DNA from: Tricholoma matsutake
Lineage: Eukaryota; Basidiomycota; Agaricomycetes; Agaricales; Tricholomataceae
Direction: 5' to 3'
DNA: 64,000 nucleotides
Assembly (NCBI GenBank): GCA_026075535.2
Contig: AP026543.1
Coordinates: 6,200,001 to 6,264,000 of the forward strand
The notes under the pieces are model-generated. The model was not told the origin of the DNA, did no database searches, and saw only the letters and a list, made by a program, of their open reading frames with translations. A program made the translations under genes and the position numbers. Every line of letters starts with the position of its first letter. The stretch's first letter is position 1. This document shows positions 46,758 to 57,787 of this stretch, piece by piece.

Positions 46758-48297
46758 AGATCCTCCTCTGATGTTATGGGCAGAAGGCATGGCTCCTCCT
46801 CTTCATCCTCAACCGTTGCTTTCTTATGCGGGTTTCTTGATCCCTGGACGCCGCTACTACTTGGCTGCACTACTTGTGCACCATTCTCAGTGCCCAGCAT
46901 ACCCTGATGCAGCTCTCCAGTTGCACAACATCCTTCTCCTGCTCCTGCCTGATGCATCGCATGCCCATCCTCATCTCTCCCATGACCATTGTCTTCATAC
47001 TGTCCATCCTCCCCATCATCTCCATCATCTTCAGCAATACTTGGCTCTGCATCTCACAACATCAGAAAGGTTACAAAACTGAAACAAGTATCTTACCTGG
47101 ACCTCCTAGCCAGGACGCACATCTATCATCTTCAGCGCTTGACCAGAGGATCATGAGTGAGGCATCTATAGCTGCCCACAGGATATCCTCCAGGGAGTCA
47201 GGGGAATGCGCGGCTTGAAAGAGGGCTTTCCACAAGATCTTTTCAATGTCAGAAAGAATCTTGGGGCAATGAGTGCCCAGGGCTTGCCAAACCTACAAAA
47301 CCAGTCAACAACGTAACAATTTCATAGATAGTACTTGCGTTAAAAATCGCTTTCTTGCTTATTTTTTGTTCAATCAGAGGCCTCTTTGTCAACAAGCAGA
47401 GAGGAGAAATCCCCAGTGCAATGCAGAGGGAGATCTCCATCGATGCAGCATGGTTAGTGCCTTTGAAGGCCAGTTTCAGATCTGGGCCAGAGCCATTCAC
47501 TTGCCTGCAATATTATTATGTAACAAATATTCCAATACATAAATACCCATTAACTCACAGATAAAAGTTGTCCAATATGTCATTTGTAATCCTAAGATGT
47601 CCCTGTGTAAGAAAAGAATGGTCCTTAGCAATTCACTGAAAGCTATCAACACTATCCACAAACATTTAACCGCAGTGAAAGCGCTAGCCAGACCCTGCAC
47701 TTGGGCTAGACCCTGCACTTGGGCTAGATCCTGTCCTGCCTGCTCCAAGAGTTTTGGCCAGTCCACGAAAACCCCTTTACGATCCTATAAAGTGCCCTGT
47801 TAGTACTGTCACATAATGGTGCAGAATTAAAAGCTACCAAGCACGTTGGCATAGACACTTCAGCAGCCCTCTGCTTAGCTGGGGCGATCTCGTCAGGAAG
47901 GAGGTTGTAAACTGATGCTATGACATCCAACAGTTGGTAGTTGAATAGGGCCCCATAAACAATGGCTTGGTGCTTTGAAATAGGCTCTCCAGGGGTAGAT
48001 GACTCGGCAAGATGCTTAAGGACTCGGCGAGCACATTGAATATCAGATGTCATCTCCAGTTGTTCCCAGCCTGTAGTAGTATCAATAAATTTCTGCAACA
48101 CAATTTAAACTATCAGGATAGGTATTGAAGCTGAAGTCTTGAATTCTTACCTGAAATTCTGGGTGACTTTGGCCCAAACGCTTTGTACCCTCTGGGTCAA
48201 ATAAGACGGGTGTAAACCAGGCCATTGTCTGGAAATTTGCATTGGATATCCTTCTGACAGTGAGGCTTTGCTGGTCAAAACCCTCTGAGCGATGCAT
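46758..48297 (-). pseudogene. JmjC-like protein, 5' part
   Basis: Minus-strand exons give the N-terminal half: MHRSEGFDQQSL..RRISNA, NFQTMAWFTPVLFDPEGTKR, KFIDTTTGWEQLEMTSDIQC, ARRVLKHLAESSTPGEPIS, YGALFNYQLLDVIASVYNLL, PTCLVAFNSAPLCD, VDWPKLLEQAGQDLAQ, AASMEISLCIALGISPLCLL, ALFQAAHSPDSLEDILWAAI, then a His/Gly/Asp-rich low-complexity part and KKATVEDEEEEPCLLPITSE at the insertion point. A one-base shift is needed near 47,780 between ALYRIVKGF and VDWPKLL. A short in-frame repeat (AQVQGLAQVQGL) lies at about 47,695-47,730. Together with 40,455-40,550 and 25,637-28,355 it forms one broken gene. Confidence 0.65.
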
Positions 48298-48394
48298 GAG
48301 TGAGACAAGTAAGACAAGTAAGACAGAGTGATCAAGCTTCAAGTTCAAGAGTTGGGTTAGTACTTATATGGCCATATGTCACATGACACGAGCT

Positions 48395-48418
48395 CAAAAG
48401 TGTGCATGCACACTTTTG
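48395..48418. promoter_or_regulatory. 24-bp perfect palindrome between divergent paralogues
   Basis: Centre GTGTGCATGCACAC flanked by CAAAA and TTTTG, perfectly self-complementary over 24 bp. It lies between the minus-strand JmjC-like start (48,297) and the plus-strand paralogue start (48,566). Right next to it AAGGTTACATCATC is directly repeated (about 48,423-48,449). A bidirectional control element is inferred. Confidence 0.4.
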
Positions 48419-48565
48419 CTCAAGGTTACATCATCAAGGTTACATCATCAATCAAGACTCTCAATCCAGAAAAAAATAAACATTCTGAGTCAGTGAGTTA
48501 TTTCAGGTCACTGTGGGCTGAATGACTTTTCACCTCTCTATTTTCAAAGAATCTGTGAATGGTAC

Positions 48566-48723
48566 ATGTCGACTGTCTCTAATGTGTCTGAGTCCAAATC
48601 CTCCTGCCAGGATTCCGCATCCGAAAGCTCTTCATCAGAGGTCCCTCCTAGTGGTAACACAAATTTCCGGACAATGGCTTGGTTTACACCCATCTTATTT
48701 GACCCAGTGCTTTGTACTTACAA
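48566..48723 (+). pseudogene. Truncated JmjC-like paralogue, N-terminus only
   Basis: ATG at 48,566; protein starts MSTVSNVSESKSS, then a Ser-rich run and NFRTMAWFTPILFDP, the same block as NFQTMAWFTPVLFDP in the minus-strand gene 300 bp away. After LFDP the family sequence is lost; a solo LTR follows at 48,724. This is a head-to-head paralogue whose body is gone. Confidence 0.65.
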
Positions 48724-49157
48724 TGTTAAGGGCGAAGCCTCAACCACTCGATCTAGTCAATGTCATTCAACAAGGTGCTTCCTCGACGAGTCGTTCGGCA
48801 CTAGTCTTACTCGGAGCATCCGACATAAGATAGGTAGTGCACTCTAGCAGGGCTTCTGCATAGAGTCGTTCAGGTTCACGCACTAAGGGGCTTCCTTAGT
48901 GGTTTCGAGTAAGTTTGCGAGTTGCCTAGATCTAAACTAAGGACATCCCTACTACGAGTTGCAGTACTTGGTGCATGGAGTCACCATGCGTCAAGGGTGC
49001 CTTCCTTGGGAAGGGAATCGAATGCATGCAGTTGGCATGCATTGTGCGTGTGTCTGGTGTCAAGGGCATGCCACAGGCATGAGTCAAGGGGTGCCTCCTG
49101 TCTGGAGGGGATCGTCGGGTGCATCGAGTTCCATGAGTTACAAGGAAAATTGTAACA
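48724..49157. repeat. Solo LTR, 434 bp, flanked by TACAA
   Basis: Starts TGTTAAGGGCGAAGCC, ends AAAATTGTAACA, with TACAA duplicated at 48,719-48,723 and 49,158-49,162. It shares 24 identical bases (from GTGCATGGAGTCACCATGCG) and the TGTTAAG...GTAACA ends with the LTR at 60,264-61,042, so both are of one family. A stem CACTAAGG-GGCTT-CCTTAGTG is visible. Read on the minus strand it is TGTTAC...CTTAACA, the orientation of the gag-bearing relative. Confidence 0.75.
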
Positions 49158-49299
49158 TACAAAGCATCAGGTGACATTTTTACTGATTTGAAGAACTGTG
49201 ACTGTTTCGCATTGCGATCATGTGTCAAATGTACCCACTTATATAACACAATTTCTTTTGTTTATCCTACAAACACCTTCCCCTGCCGAATCGCCATGC

Positions 49300-51645
49300 A
49301 TGCTCCTCATTGCCAAGCTTGATGACATGGGGGCCTCACCATCTTCCCCACCTCTCTTTTCACTACCACCACCATCTTCTCATCTCTGCCGGGATGGTGC
49401 CACAAGGGCAGCATCCTCCTCCTTGACTCCATCATCCCCCCCTTTCACAAGCACTGCATCACCTCAAGCACTTGACCCTACTCCAGAGAGAACACTGCTG
49501 TTAAATCAGATGAGGTGTGTGCAAGTCTACAGTGGTTGAGTCTGTTTCCCTTGCTGAATCTCCTACAGCCCCCCTCCCCTCCTCTATGCCACACCCTGTT
49601 GCCTACAAATGCTTCTCAGTGACTATGTTGCCTGCAATGAACCACTTTCTTGTGCAGCCACGATCAAGGCTCGTGACTCTGAGATTAAAGATGATTTCCT
49701 GGCACTTCAATCCTCTGGCCTCCAACTTGGGACCCTGCTTCAGGAAGGAGCTTCGAAAGGCAGCTGTTTCGCCCCAGAGTCCACTATGCTCAAGCCTCAA
49801 AACAGGCAGCCGGTGGAAGAAGCCCTCCCCTGCATTTATGATTCAGACCTCAGTGAACCCAATCCCCCAGCTTTCCAGGTGGAGAGCCAGAAGCGTGCGC
49901 ATGAGATGGGGGGGAATGCCAGTGGATTGTGGACGTGAGCAACTCAGGCTTCCTTTATCTCCTTTCACCCCTTTGCTAAGAGCAAGACAGCTATGGATCA
50001 CCATGTGCCCCTCCGTCCCACAGCCCAGCAGTCCCCAAAGCTGCTCGCTGCAGTGCCTGCTCCAGTGCCAAAGAAGCGATGAAAGACTGCGCCAGCTTCA
50101 ATCAAGGTGACTCAGCCCCTGGAAGCAGCTGCCCCCATGAGCAAAATGGTCAGGAAGAGGGGCCTTGGGTTGAAGAGGCTGAGGGCAGGGAGAGAGAAGC
50201 AGGAGCAGAAGGCAGGCGTGAGTGAGGGCAGAACGCGCCGGCTTCATGAGCGGACCTTCTGAGAGGGAGAGGTGGTGTGCTCGGATGAGTTCTCAATGCA
50301 GCAGCATGGCTCCGCATCTTCATCAGGTTGGCAAGGTCGGGCCCCACCGAAAAAAATACAGGAAGAGCTCGGGGGGTTGTATGAAAGTGGAGAGATCCTG
50401 CAGCTACTGCGGGTGTTCTTCCCCATCCCCTACCCAGTGCCCCCCAGGTAAGTAGAGCCCTTGTGTGTGGAAACTGCACTGATCACAGGGAAAGTGTTCT
50501 GAAAGAGCGGGGGACCTTCCTCGTGGATGCCAATGGCTGCGTGTTCACCTACCACTCCTTTCGAGCCCAGTGGCTCTGCTCTCAGGCTGGTGAGCTCTCC
50601 AAAGCAACACAGGCACTACTCAGCAATGCCCTCATGGACCAATCACTAGAGAAGAAGTGCAACCTTGGGCCCCATGGGCCCCACTTCCCCTGTATTATTG
50701 GGCACCAGCAACAGTACCAATGGGTAAGCCCATCCATCCTGAAGCCCAAGGGGGTCTTCTGACATGCCTGGGATTTTAGAGCGCCGATCTCACTGCATTC
50801 CACAAAAACAACCTTGCAAAAGTTGAAGTCTTCATGAAGGCACCCATCATAGTTTGGATAAAGTGAGCCGTTGGAGCGCTTGGCTCCTCTCTTTCTGATG
50901 CCCACACAGCAGGTGGGTGGAGCAGGTCGTGCAGCAGGTTTTTCCTGGGGTTGCCAAGCGCTTTGATGAATCCTCCAGTTGGTACAAGAAGAGGGGCATC
51001 GTGCCTCTCTTTGGCGTGTATTGGAACCTGTGCATAAACGCCTCCTTCCCAAATCAGGTGCAAGTACACTGTGGCCATGCAGACCAAAAAAACATAGTGG
51101 GCATCTGCACCCTGCTGGTCTACAAGCTTCCTAGCAGTCAGTGCACCTTTCTTTTGGAGACAGTTTGCTCACGGGGTTTTCAGCGAACTTCAACCACACA
51201 ATGAGGTCCTGGCTTGTCATCTGGAAGGCAGGGGTTGTGATTGAGCTCCCACCCTGGGTGCTCCTTCTATACCCATCCTCCCTCCTATACCACTTCAACA
51301 TTGACATTCATGGTAGGTCTCCCAAAGGGGTTTTTTTACCCATCTTACTGCACCCCAGCTATTCAGTTCCTGGCAACAGATGGTCTGCAGTGACCAACTC
51401 CTGCAAACTCCAGGCCTATCACAGCAGGTGATGAATGCGGTCAAGGAAGCCTGGTGTACTTCAACCAGGCAACCATGTACCAGACATCAGAGACAGGGTA
51501 TGCAACAATTGGAGAAGCTGTTGAAGCAGGGGACTTGGGTAAAGTGGACTATGGAATGAGTGCCCAAGCAGCGTTCATGAAGTATGCAAAGTACTTTCCA
51601 GTAAAGACAGCACCATGTGCACATCAGCTGAACTTGGACAAATAG
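49300..51645 (+). pseudogene. Agaricomycete 2OG-oxygenase-like family, decayed
   Basis: Plus-strand exons include RDSEIKDDFLALQSSGLQLG, VKVTQPLEA-type Pro/Ala linker, EELGGLYESGEILQLLRVF, RALVCGNCTDHRESVLKERG, TFLVDANGCVFTYHSFRAQW, FPGVAKRFDESSSWYKKRG, VPLFGVYWNLCINASFP, VHCGHADQKNIVGICTLLVY, RSWLVIWKAGVVIELPPWV, YPSSLLYHFNIDIH and the tail VYFNQATMYQTSETGYATIG, stop at 51,643-51,645. HAD and the later HFN recall the HxD...H iron site of 2-oxoglutarate oxygenases; that assignment is inference. TGA at 50,080-50,082 and 50,260-50,262 interrupt the linker where Arg would fit. Paralogues with these blocks are common in mushroom genomes, usually without known function. Confidence 0.5.
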
Positions 51646-52339
51646 CACTATTACTATGATTATCTGAGGACTAGCAACTGTAATAGGAGTCTCCTGCACC
51701 TGATAATCCCACCAATCACCTCTTATTAGAGGTGGAGCTACATATGAGGTCCTCTAATAAGAGGGAATTAAATGTGTATGGCCCTCCTCCGATAAACCTT
51801 GAATAAATATAGTGTAGACTCCTCCAAGACATCTACAGCATGTGCCGGACATCAGTACCTGCCATCAGTGTCATCGACTACTGTCACCATCAAGGCCATC
51901 AATTTCTCCCATCACTGTCAGCTTATGTCCACCCACGTCGGCTAATGTTGTGCTCACTGTCTCTGACAGCGAGCTCACTATTTCCTTCTTTCCCTTGGTT
52001 TCTTTTGCTTACATTAACTACATGTGTACATAGAATGACTACCTGCCATCCTTTCCACTTTACCTGCCCTGATAAGCCTGCTAGAGCACTACCTTCTTGA
52101 AGTGAGAATGAGAGATTGTTGTACTTATGTTTGAGTGTTCTTCTTGATATATTACTCATCGTGCACCAGCTTCCTTCCAATTGAAACACTACTAGACATG
52201 GTAGGAGAGCAAGGCCCTCCACAGCCACTCCCCCTCCATCCTGCACTGTGTCTTCTACAAGCAATTCTTCTACAGTGCCACCTACTCCAGCCACTGCACA
52301 CCCTGCCCCACTGAGAAGGTTCCCATTTTCCAGAGGCCA
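51646..52339. other. Spacer with a hairpin and a possible Cys-rich exon
   Basis: CCTCTTATTAGAGG (about 51,717) and CCTCTAATAAGAGG (about 51,752) are palindromic and near mirror images. At 51,842 a plus-strand segment reads MPDISTCHQCHRLLSP; STCHQC is reminiscent of the first CxxC of zf-4CXXC_R1-type zinc-binding domains, but the rest is not recognisable. Nothing else supported. Confidence 0.3.
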
Positions 52340-53963
52340 TTACACCCGACCGCCTCAAAGAACGTGCCTACATCTTGGCCACAAGAGGTGTGGACATTGA
52401 CCATTTGAAGATACAGGGCACAGATGTTAAGGAGCTGGTCCGAAGTTTCAATAGGGCTCTTGCACTAGCAGTGCAAACAAACGACTTCACTGATATTCTG
52501 GCTCCAGGGTGAGACTTTGTGATGTCAGTTTTATGAGTATATCACATTAGCTCAAAGTGGAATACTAACCAATTGGTTCTAGAATTCAGATAAATCAGGA
52601 TGGATACAAATGAACACTCTCCATTGGCAAAGGAATTGAGAGGGAGGTTTTACACTTGGCATTTCAAGAATTCCGTGATGAATCCACCAAATGGTTCTTA
52701 CCACGCCAGGATGGGCATGTTGCTATTGCCTCGACTCCTTTGACTGTCCCCACCTCTAGGTCCTCAGCTAGAGGTCCTTCAAGTTCTGCTTGCGGCCAAA
52801 GTCTTGCTACATTGGGTGCACTTACCAGCCTCTTAATCATCAATGGCGTTGCTCCAGTCCCTCTCTCTCTGGTTCTTCTTCACTATTTCATTCACCAATC
52901 TAATCTCAATGCTATCCACCCTTTGTTCTTGGGTAACTGGTATCCTGATCTTCGTCAATTAATTCAAAACTGGCTTGCCATTGGCCACACTGGAGATCCG
53001 ACACCTTTTGAGTCCCATTTTATAATGTATCACGATATGCAGGTGCTTTGTTATCAATTACTAGTCTGTATACAATGTACTCATCAGCACTTCCAATAGG
53101 TGGGACCACTTCTTGGCCGAGACAAAGAAACTCATCAGTGGACAGCATGTGAAATCCTTTATTGAGCTATTGTTGGGCCCTCCCAACCAGATCATCCTGA
53201 CATCTTAGCCTTTCTCTTGGGCTTCAACCTACCCTGCCGGAATGGCTTCAGCTTCCCTAAGGTTCAGCTTTATCATTGTCATCAGCATGGATACTTATGC
53301 AACTTTCTTAGCTGGTGAATTCTCTCGAAGGAGGTTTGGAGTTCCTCTTCAGTGCTCTTTGGATGTCAAACATCACATGCTACAAGGATTTGGAACCTTA
53401 CCTGGCTGTGAAGACAGCCGACACAGAAGTAGCTGAACATTTTTCTTCAATTTGTCCTTCTACAACATTTGACTCCATTATCACATCATTTCTCAGTGGT
53501 TCTGGTATTCCTTGTCCTAACTCATTCGAAGAGGTCCAAGGCCAGTTTTCAACATCGGTAGACCTGTCAACAATTGGTGAACCCTGTTTTCGACCAAAAT
53601 TACTCGCCTGGGCATCCACCAGAAGTTCATCTGTCAATGTGAATGAAGTCGGGCAAATTATGGTATGTGCAAATGCCATGATCTTACCCTTCACAGATAA
53701 TGAATATTGTACAGGTTGTTCTTGTAGATGATGACGGACTTGCCTATGGGTTAGACCCTGAAGTCCGGTCAGCGATGATAGCAGAAGGAACAATCAGCTT
53801 CAAGACCTGCTTGCGGGAAGCAAGGGTTCCCATTTCTTACTTGATGTGTTTACACAATCTGGACTCTTCCCCCAATCGAGAAGCTCACACCTTTCAGGAA
53901 GCTGTTGATCACTGGCTTTTGTGTGAATGCCTGGGTGCCGTTGGTTCTCATTCAATTCTCTGA
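52340..53963 (+). pseudogene. Agaricomycete family of unknown function, decayed
   Basis: Plus-strand coding pieces: ITPDRLKERAYILATRGVDI, VKELVRSFNRALALAVQTN, LSIGKGIEREVLHLAFQEF, DESTKWFLPRQDGHVAIAST, LGALTSLLIINGVAPVPLSL, AIVGPSQPDHPDILAFLLGF, NLPCRNGFSFPK, SFKTCLREARVPISYLM and the end EAVDHWLLCECLGAVGSHSI-L, stop at 53,961-53,963. I have seen this pattern in mushroom proteins without an assigned function. TGA at 52,611-52,613 (before LSIGKGIE) and 53,163-53,165 (before AIVGPSQ) both stand where Arg would fit. Exon borders in the second half are unclear. Confidence 0.45.
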
Positions 53964-54377
53964 TTTCACATTGATGTGTCTGATCGCTTTAATTACTTAT
54001 CTTTAGTGCCTTCTTTTGGTCATCCTCCAAATTCTACCTTCTGATGACTGTCTTTGCTTGCTAATCATTGGCGTTGCTCATCACCCCTTTAATTGCTTTT
54101 ATCTTTACTACTACTCTCTTTCTCTTTTGATAGTCCTCTGAAATCTACCAACACCTGCCTTTGCTTGCTACTGTTGCATTCTTCATTAGCAATGTCTACC
54201 CCTTCTCTAATTACAATACACTACGCAATATAATGTTTTTCACATGAGCAGACATGTGATATAAAAGCTATGATAGTGGAGACGGTTGTGTGGCTCTTTC
54301 ATTCCCACCGCGACCCCACTTAGTGCCTCAAACCAATCTCTTTGCCTTTTGTCCTTGTCTTTTGCCATTGTTATCAA
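53964..54377. other. Intergenic spacer
   Basis: Pyrimidine-rich on the plus strand. I see no gene, repeat or RNA here. Confidence 0.4.
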
Positions 54378-55849
54378 ATGTTTCAGTCACCTGGACCTTA
54401 TGGAAATATACATAGCACCTTTGTGCCCTCTTGGAGTCTCAACCAGGTCCATGCTCGATCCTCACCACCACCAAATGGTCCAAATCTTTGCCCATCCAAG
54501 TCATCTAAACCTATTGCCAAGCTTAATATGCCTGCTAGTGCTCCTCAGCCCCATGCTGTGCCTACTTTGAACCCATCACATTCACCATCAATCTCCACTC
54601 CCCCCTCTAGTGACCTCATGTGCCCTGATCCTTTGGAGATGTGGAGTGACTCTGTCCCCCTTTGCATTTCCAATACTCCTGAAACCCCTACTGTATGTTC
54701 TATAGAGGGTATCCTTTCTGAGTTGAATCTGTTCTTGACACGAATGGCTGGTGCTCCAAACCGTATATTAGTGAAAGGTGTTACATCTGAAACCTTTCAA
54801 ACTCTGCAGCTGATGGCGGAAAAGGGTGAACTAGAAGGATGGGCACAGGCTCAGTGAGTTTAACACCTGACCCTTCAAAACTTTGATGGGTTATCTAATA
54901 ATCTTTTAAGCATCGACTTTTCTGGCACTGACCTTATTGTGCATTTTCCTACCATGATTCATGAGTCTATCAGCCAAATCTTCCCAAGGATATCTGATGA
55001 ACACATCCATGGGGTCATTTTTTGTGGAGATACACCCAATGCCAGATTTGGTGGTGGATCTAACGTCTGGTTATCTGATGATGGAGAGAAGACCCCCGAT
55101 TTTGCAATCTATGAGCAGCCTGACATACCTGATGCCTGGACCCATTATCCGATGATTGCTTGGGAAGTGGGTTACAGTGAAACAGCAAAAAAACTTGGCT
55201 GATGCTGCTAGGCTGGTGGCAGGTACTTTTGGTGGTATACAGCTTGTGATTACGGTTAATATAGAGGATAAGATTGTCAAAGGCATTGGAAGACAGTTGA
55301 AGGCAGTTACCATCGATTTTTGGAAGCTTACAGAATCTGAACAACTCGAGTCTTGGGCTGGGAAAGACTCCGACCTCAATTGCTTGATGTGCATTGATGG
55401 TCTTGACGATTCAGCGAGGGTGGTCTCGGCATCACTTGCTGACAAGTATCAATACATTTTCTTCCAAAATGACATCAAAGTGTACTGGAAGTATGTTGTG
55501 TCGCAAACAGAGAGATATCAGGTAAGGGACCCTTTACAATGGTTTACAACCTTGTAACTATTCATAAAAACAGATAATCCCAGGTTCAAGTGAGAATCAC
55601 TATATCCGAATTCTGCAAAAGCACATCTTTCGGACAATCCCTCAAGGCAGGCATGGCAATGACTATGCTATCTCAATTCCATATCACCTCATTCTTGACA
55701 CAATCCAAAGCAATGTTGATTTGCAGACAGATGCTGATTTGGCAGCCAAGCACACTATGAAGTGACAGCAGCTGCAGGGTATGCTTGAGACAGCAAGACA
55801 AGCGCTGGAACACAAACAGGAAGAGACCTGGAAGAGGAAGAAAGCATGA
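54378..55849 (+). pseudogene. Lineage-restricted protein with PD-(D/E)XK-like core, decayed
   Basis: ATG at 54,378 (MFQSPGPYGNIHSTF), Pro/Ser-rich N-terminus, then LLSELNLF-like helix, FPTMIHESISQIFPRISDEH, SNVWLSDDGEKTPDFAIYEQ, PMIAWEVGYSETAKKL, ADAARLVAGTFGGIQLVITV, FWKLTESEQLESWAGKDS, IIPGSSENHYIRILQKHI, and a coiled tail QQLQGMLETARQALEHKQEE. PDF followed by WEVGYSE resembles the D...ExK layout of restriction-like nuclease folds, but the Lys is absent; this is inference. Two breaks: a +1 shift at an A7 run (about 55,186-55,192) inside SETAKKL-ADAAR, and TGA at 55,763-55,765 before QQLQGML. One intron at about 55,519-55,573 is clean. Confidence 0.45.
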
Positions 55850-55894
55850 TTGGAGTAGTCCCAATCCTTTGTACAACAAATGCGCAGCTTTTCA

Positions 55895-55961
55895 CTTAGT
55901 TCACAAATTTGAGTACCTTTAGTTCACAAATTTGAGTACACTTAGTTCACAAATTCGAGTG
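55895..55961. repeat. Short tandem repeat, three units of about 22-24 bp
   Basis: CTTAGTTCACAAATTTGAGT occurs three times with minor changes, just downstream of the PD-(D/E)XK-like gene. Confidence 0.8.
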
Positions 55962-56012
55962 GTGAGAATAAAATTGGTTGAGTCAACAGAGGGCACGGTT
56001 ACGACAGCTATA

Positions 56013-57213
56013 CTATTCAAGACAGAGTGACAAAGTGGCCTTGGAAGTAGAGAGTTGATTTTGGGTCACTCCAGCACCAAAGGCTTCATCGGGGTCAGTT
56101 GACCTTGCATTAGGGATCTGGCCAGTGGAAATGGGACCATTAGAACTCCAAAGGTAGCATATGCCTCTCCAGAGGGAATACAATTTGTAGCTAGCCTCGT
56201 CCTTCCCTGTGGCAGATGTCAAAATATGCACTTTGCATGAAAAGTCTAGCTAGAAGGGGCTAACCTGGAATGAGTCCTTTCCATTGGCTTCTTGCTGCCA
56301 CCTCAGCCCAGTCATACCAGCCGCATTTGTGGTCAAACAAAGTCGCTGCCCAATTGAAGTGATCCAAAACCTCTGAAGCCTGGAAGGTGAGACCATGGAC
56401 ATCAATCTTACCACCTTTTTTGGGAAGAGGCACAGTGAAACCTAATTGCTTTAGTAGTGAAACCATAGTGCGATGGTTCCTAACCAAGTGCGTTAGGGTC
56501 CGTCCCTGCTGACACCAAGCATTGACAACTTGTGGATCATTTGTGTCTATGCCCTTGAGTTGGAGCAACGATCCCACACTGTTTGTATATGTGGCTGCAG
56601 GCCTCTCAGAGCTTGTTGGAGAAACTTGCAGACGTAGTGTCAGGGCGGGTGGTGGGCCGTGTTCCCCCCATTTGGGGTTTGCAGCTGGGGGCGTATCTAC
56701 TGGTGCAACGAAGAAAGTGTTTGGCTGCATCGTTCTCACAGAATTGAACATAAGACCCTGATTCCCATGAGAGCAAAGGTCTTCACTGTATGGGCGATCA
56801 GATGAGGGAGAGGGGCGATTTTGCAGCAGGTTCCCAGATGCGGGTGAGGAGGGTGCTGGTAGGTGGGGAGAGGTGTGCTGGGATGATGGTGTGAGGGAGT
56901 GGAGAGAGGAACGCCAAGAAAGCAAATGACTGACAGAGTCGGAAGGGCTTAAACTCAACTCCAAAGATGCCCTGGAACTGCAGCAGAATGTTGTAGAATG
57001 GATTGTGTTGGGGACATGAAAGACAATAAAAAAATGTTTGCTCATCTCTACCCCAAAAGGTGAATGAGAATGGGCAAAGCTGATGACACTCGCATGATCC
57101 ACATCAGCAGCTAGTAGCTCAAAATGGGCCACGCGAGGGGCTGGAATTAAGCATTCATGTCCCACCTCACTTAACACACACAGGGTCCTATAGCAGTGTG
57201 TCGGGTTCTGCAA
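56013..57213 (-). CDS. Unrecognised two-exon protein
   Basis: Exon 1 (57,213-56,260, 317 codons open) starts MQNPTHCYRTLCVL and has a Ser/Pro-rich middle, followed by a more ordered part: GSLLQLKGIDTNDPQVVNAW, TLTHLVRNHRTMVSLLKQLG, GGKIDVHGLTFQASEVLDHF, NWAATLFDHKCGWYDWAEVA. Exon 2 (to 56,013) starts near SATGKDEASYKLYSLWRG and ends TSKATLSLCLE. I do not recognise a family with confidence; WAATLFDHK..WYDWAEVAA reminds me of repeated mushroom proteins of unknown function. Unlike its neighbours it shows no internal stop. The start could lie further upstream. Confidence 0.4.
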
Positions 57214-57269
57214 TCCATCCCCAAACTCGGGGACACAAGTTGTCGCAATGATGACCTATAGATGGAGTT

Positions 57270-57787
57270 GCAGCGGAAGGGAGTGAGAACAGCGATGAAG
57301 GATTGGATCAGGAGCAGGAAGTCCAACATGAACCTGAACTCAACGAAGCCGATCTCTTAATCCCTGATGATGGCCCCACAGCTTGCTTTCCTGTGGGGTT
57401 CTTTACCAGAGGAGATATGCATCTATCTGATTTGGGGCTTAAATTTTGGTAAGAATTTTCAACTGCTTTCAATGACATCTTAGCCTTTCTCTCTTTTACA
57501 GATATACTCCAGGTGACATCCTTATCTTTTTATCTGGCTGGCTTTACCATGCAGTACAGCTATGGCAGCCATCCATTCCACCTCCCGGAGAGCCTTTGAC
57601 CTCTGGACGCATTGGTAATGTATTTTTTTTCCCCCACAACTCCCATTGTAGGCTGGAAGGAAAAGCTGCTGGGTGGAATAGAGATACTTTGACCGATAGA
57701 TTTCCATCTTCTTTTGCTTATGCACACCATCAGAGGTTTAATTTGTATTCCTTCAAGTATGTCAAATATAAGTTGCTGTTTGTTTGA
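57270..57787 (+). pseudogene. TET/JBP-like 2OG-dioxygenase fragment
   Basis: Two exons: one ending FFTRGDMHLSDLGLKF (to 57,451) and, after an intron (57,452-57,501), YTPGDILIFLSGWLYHAVQL, PLTSGRIGNVFFFPHNSHCR, LEGKAAGWNRDT. The order GD(I/L)L...YH.V..W....GR..NVFF matches the second half of a double-stranded beta-helix oxygenase, with His for iron and Arg for 2-oxoglutarate, and looks most like TET/JBP-type enzymes, which oxidise methylated bases in DNA. Assignment is inference. The splice junction yields TGA (TTT TG|A TAT); CGA would give KFRYTPGD. The N-terminal half with the HxD motif is not seen. Confidence 0.4.
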
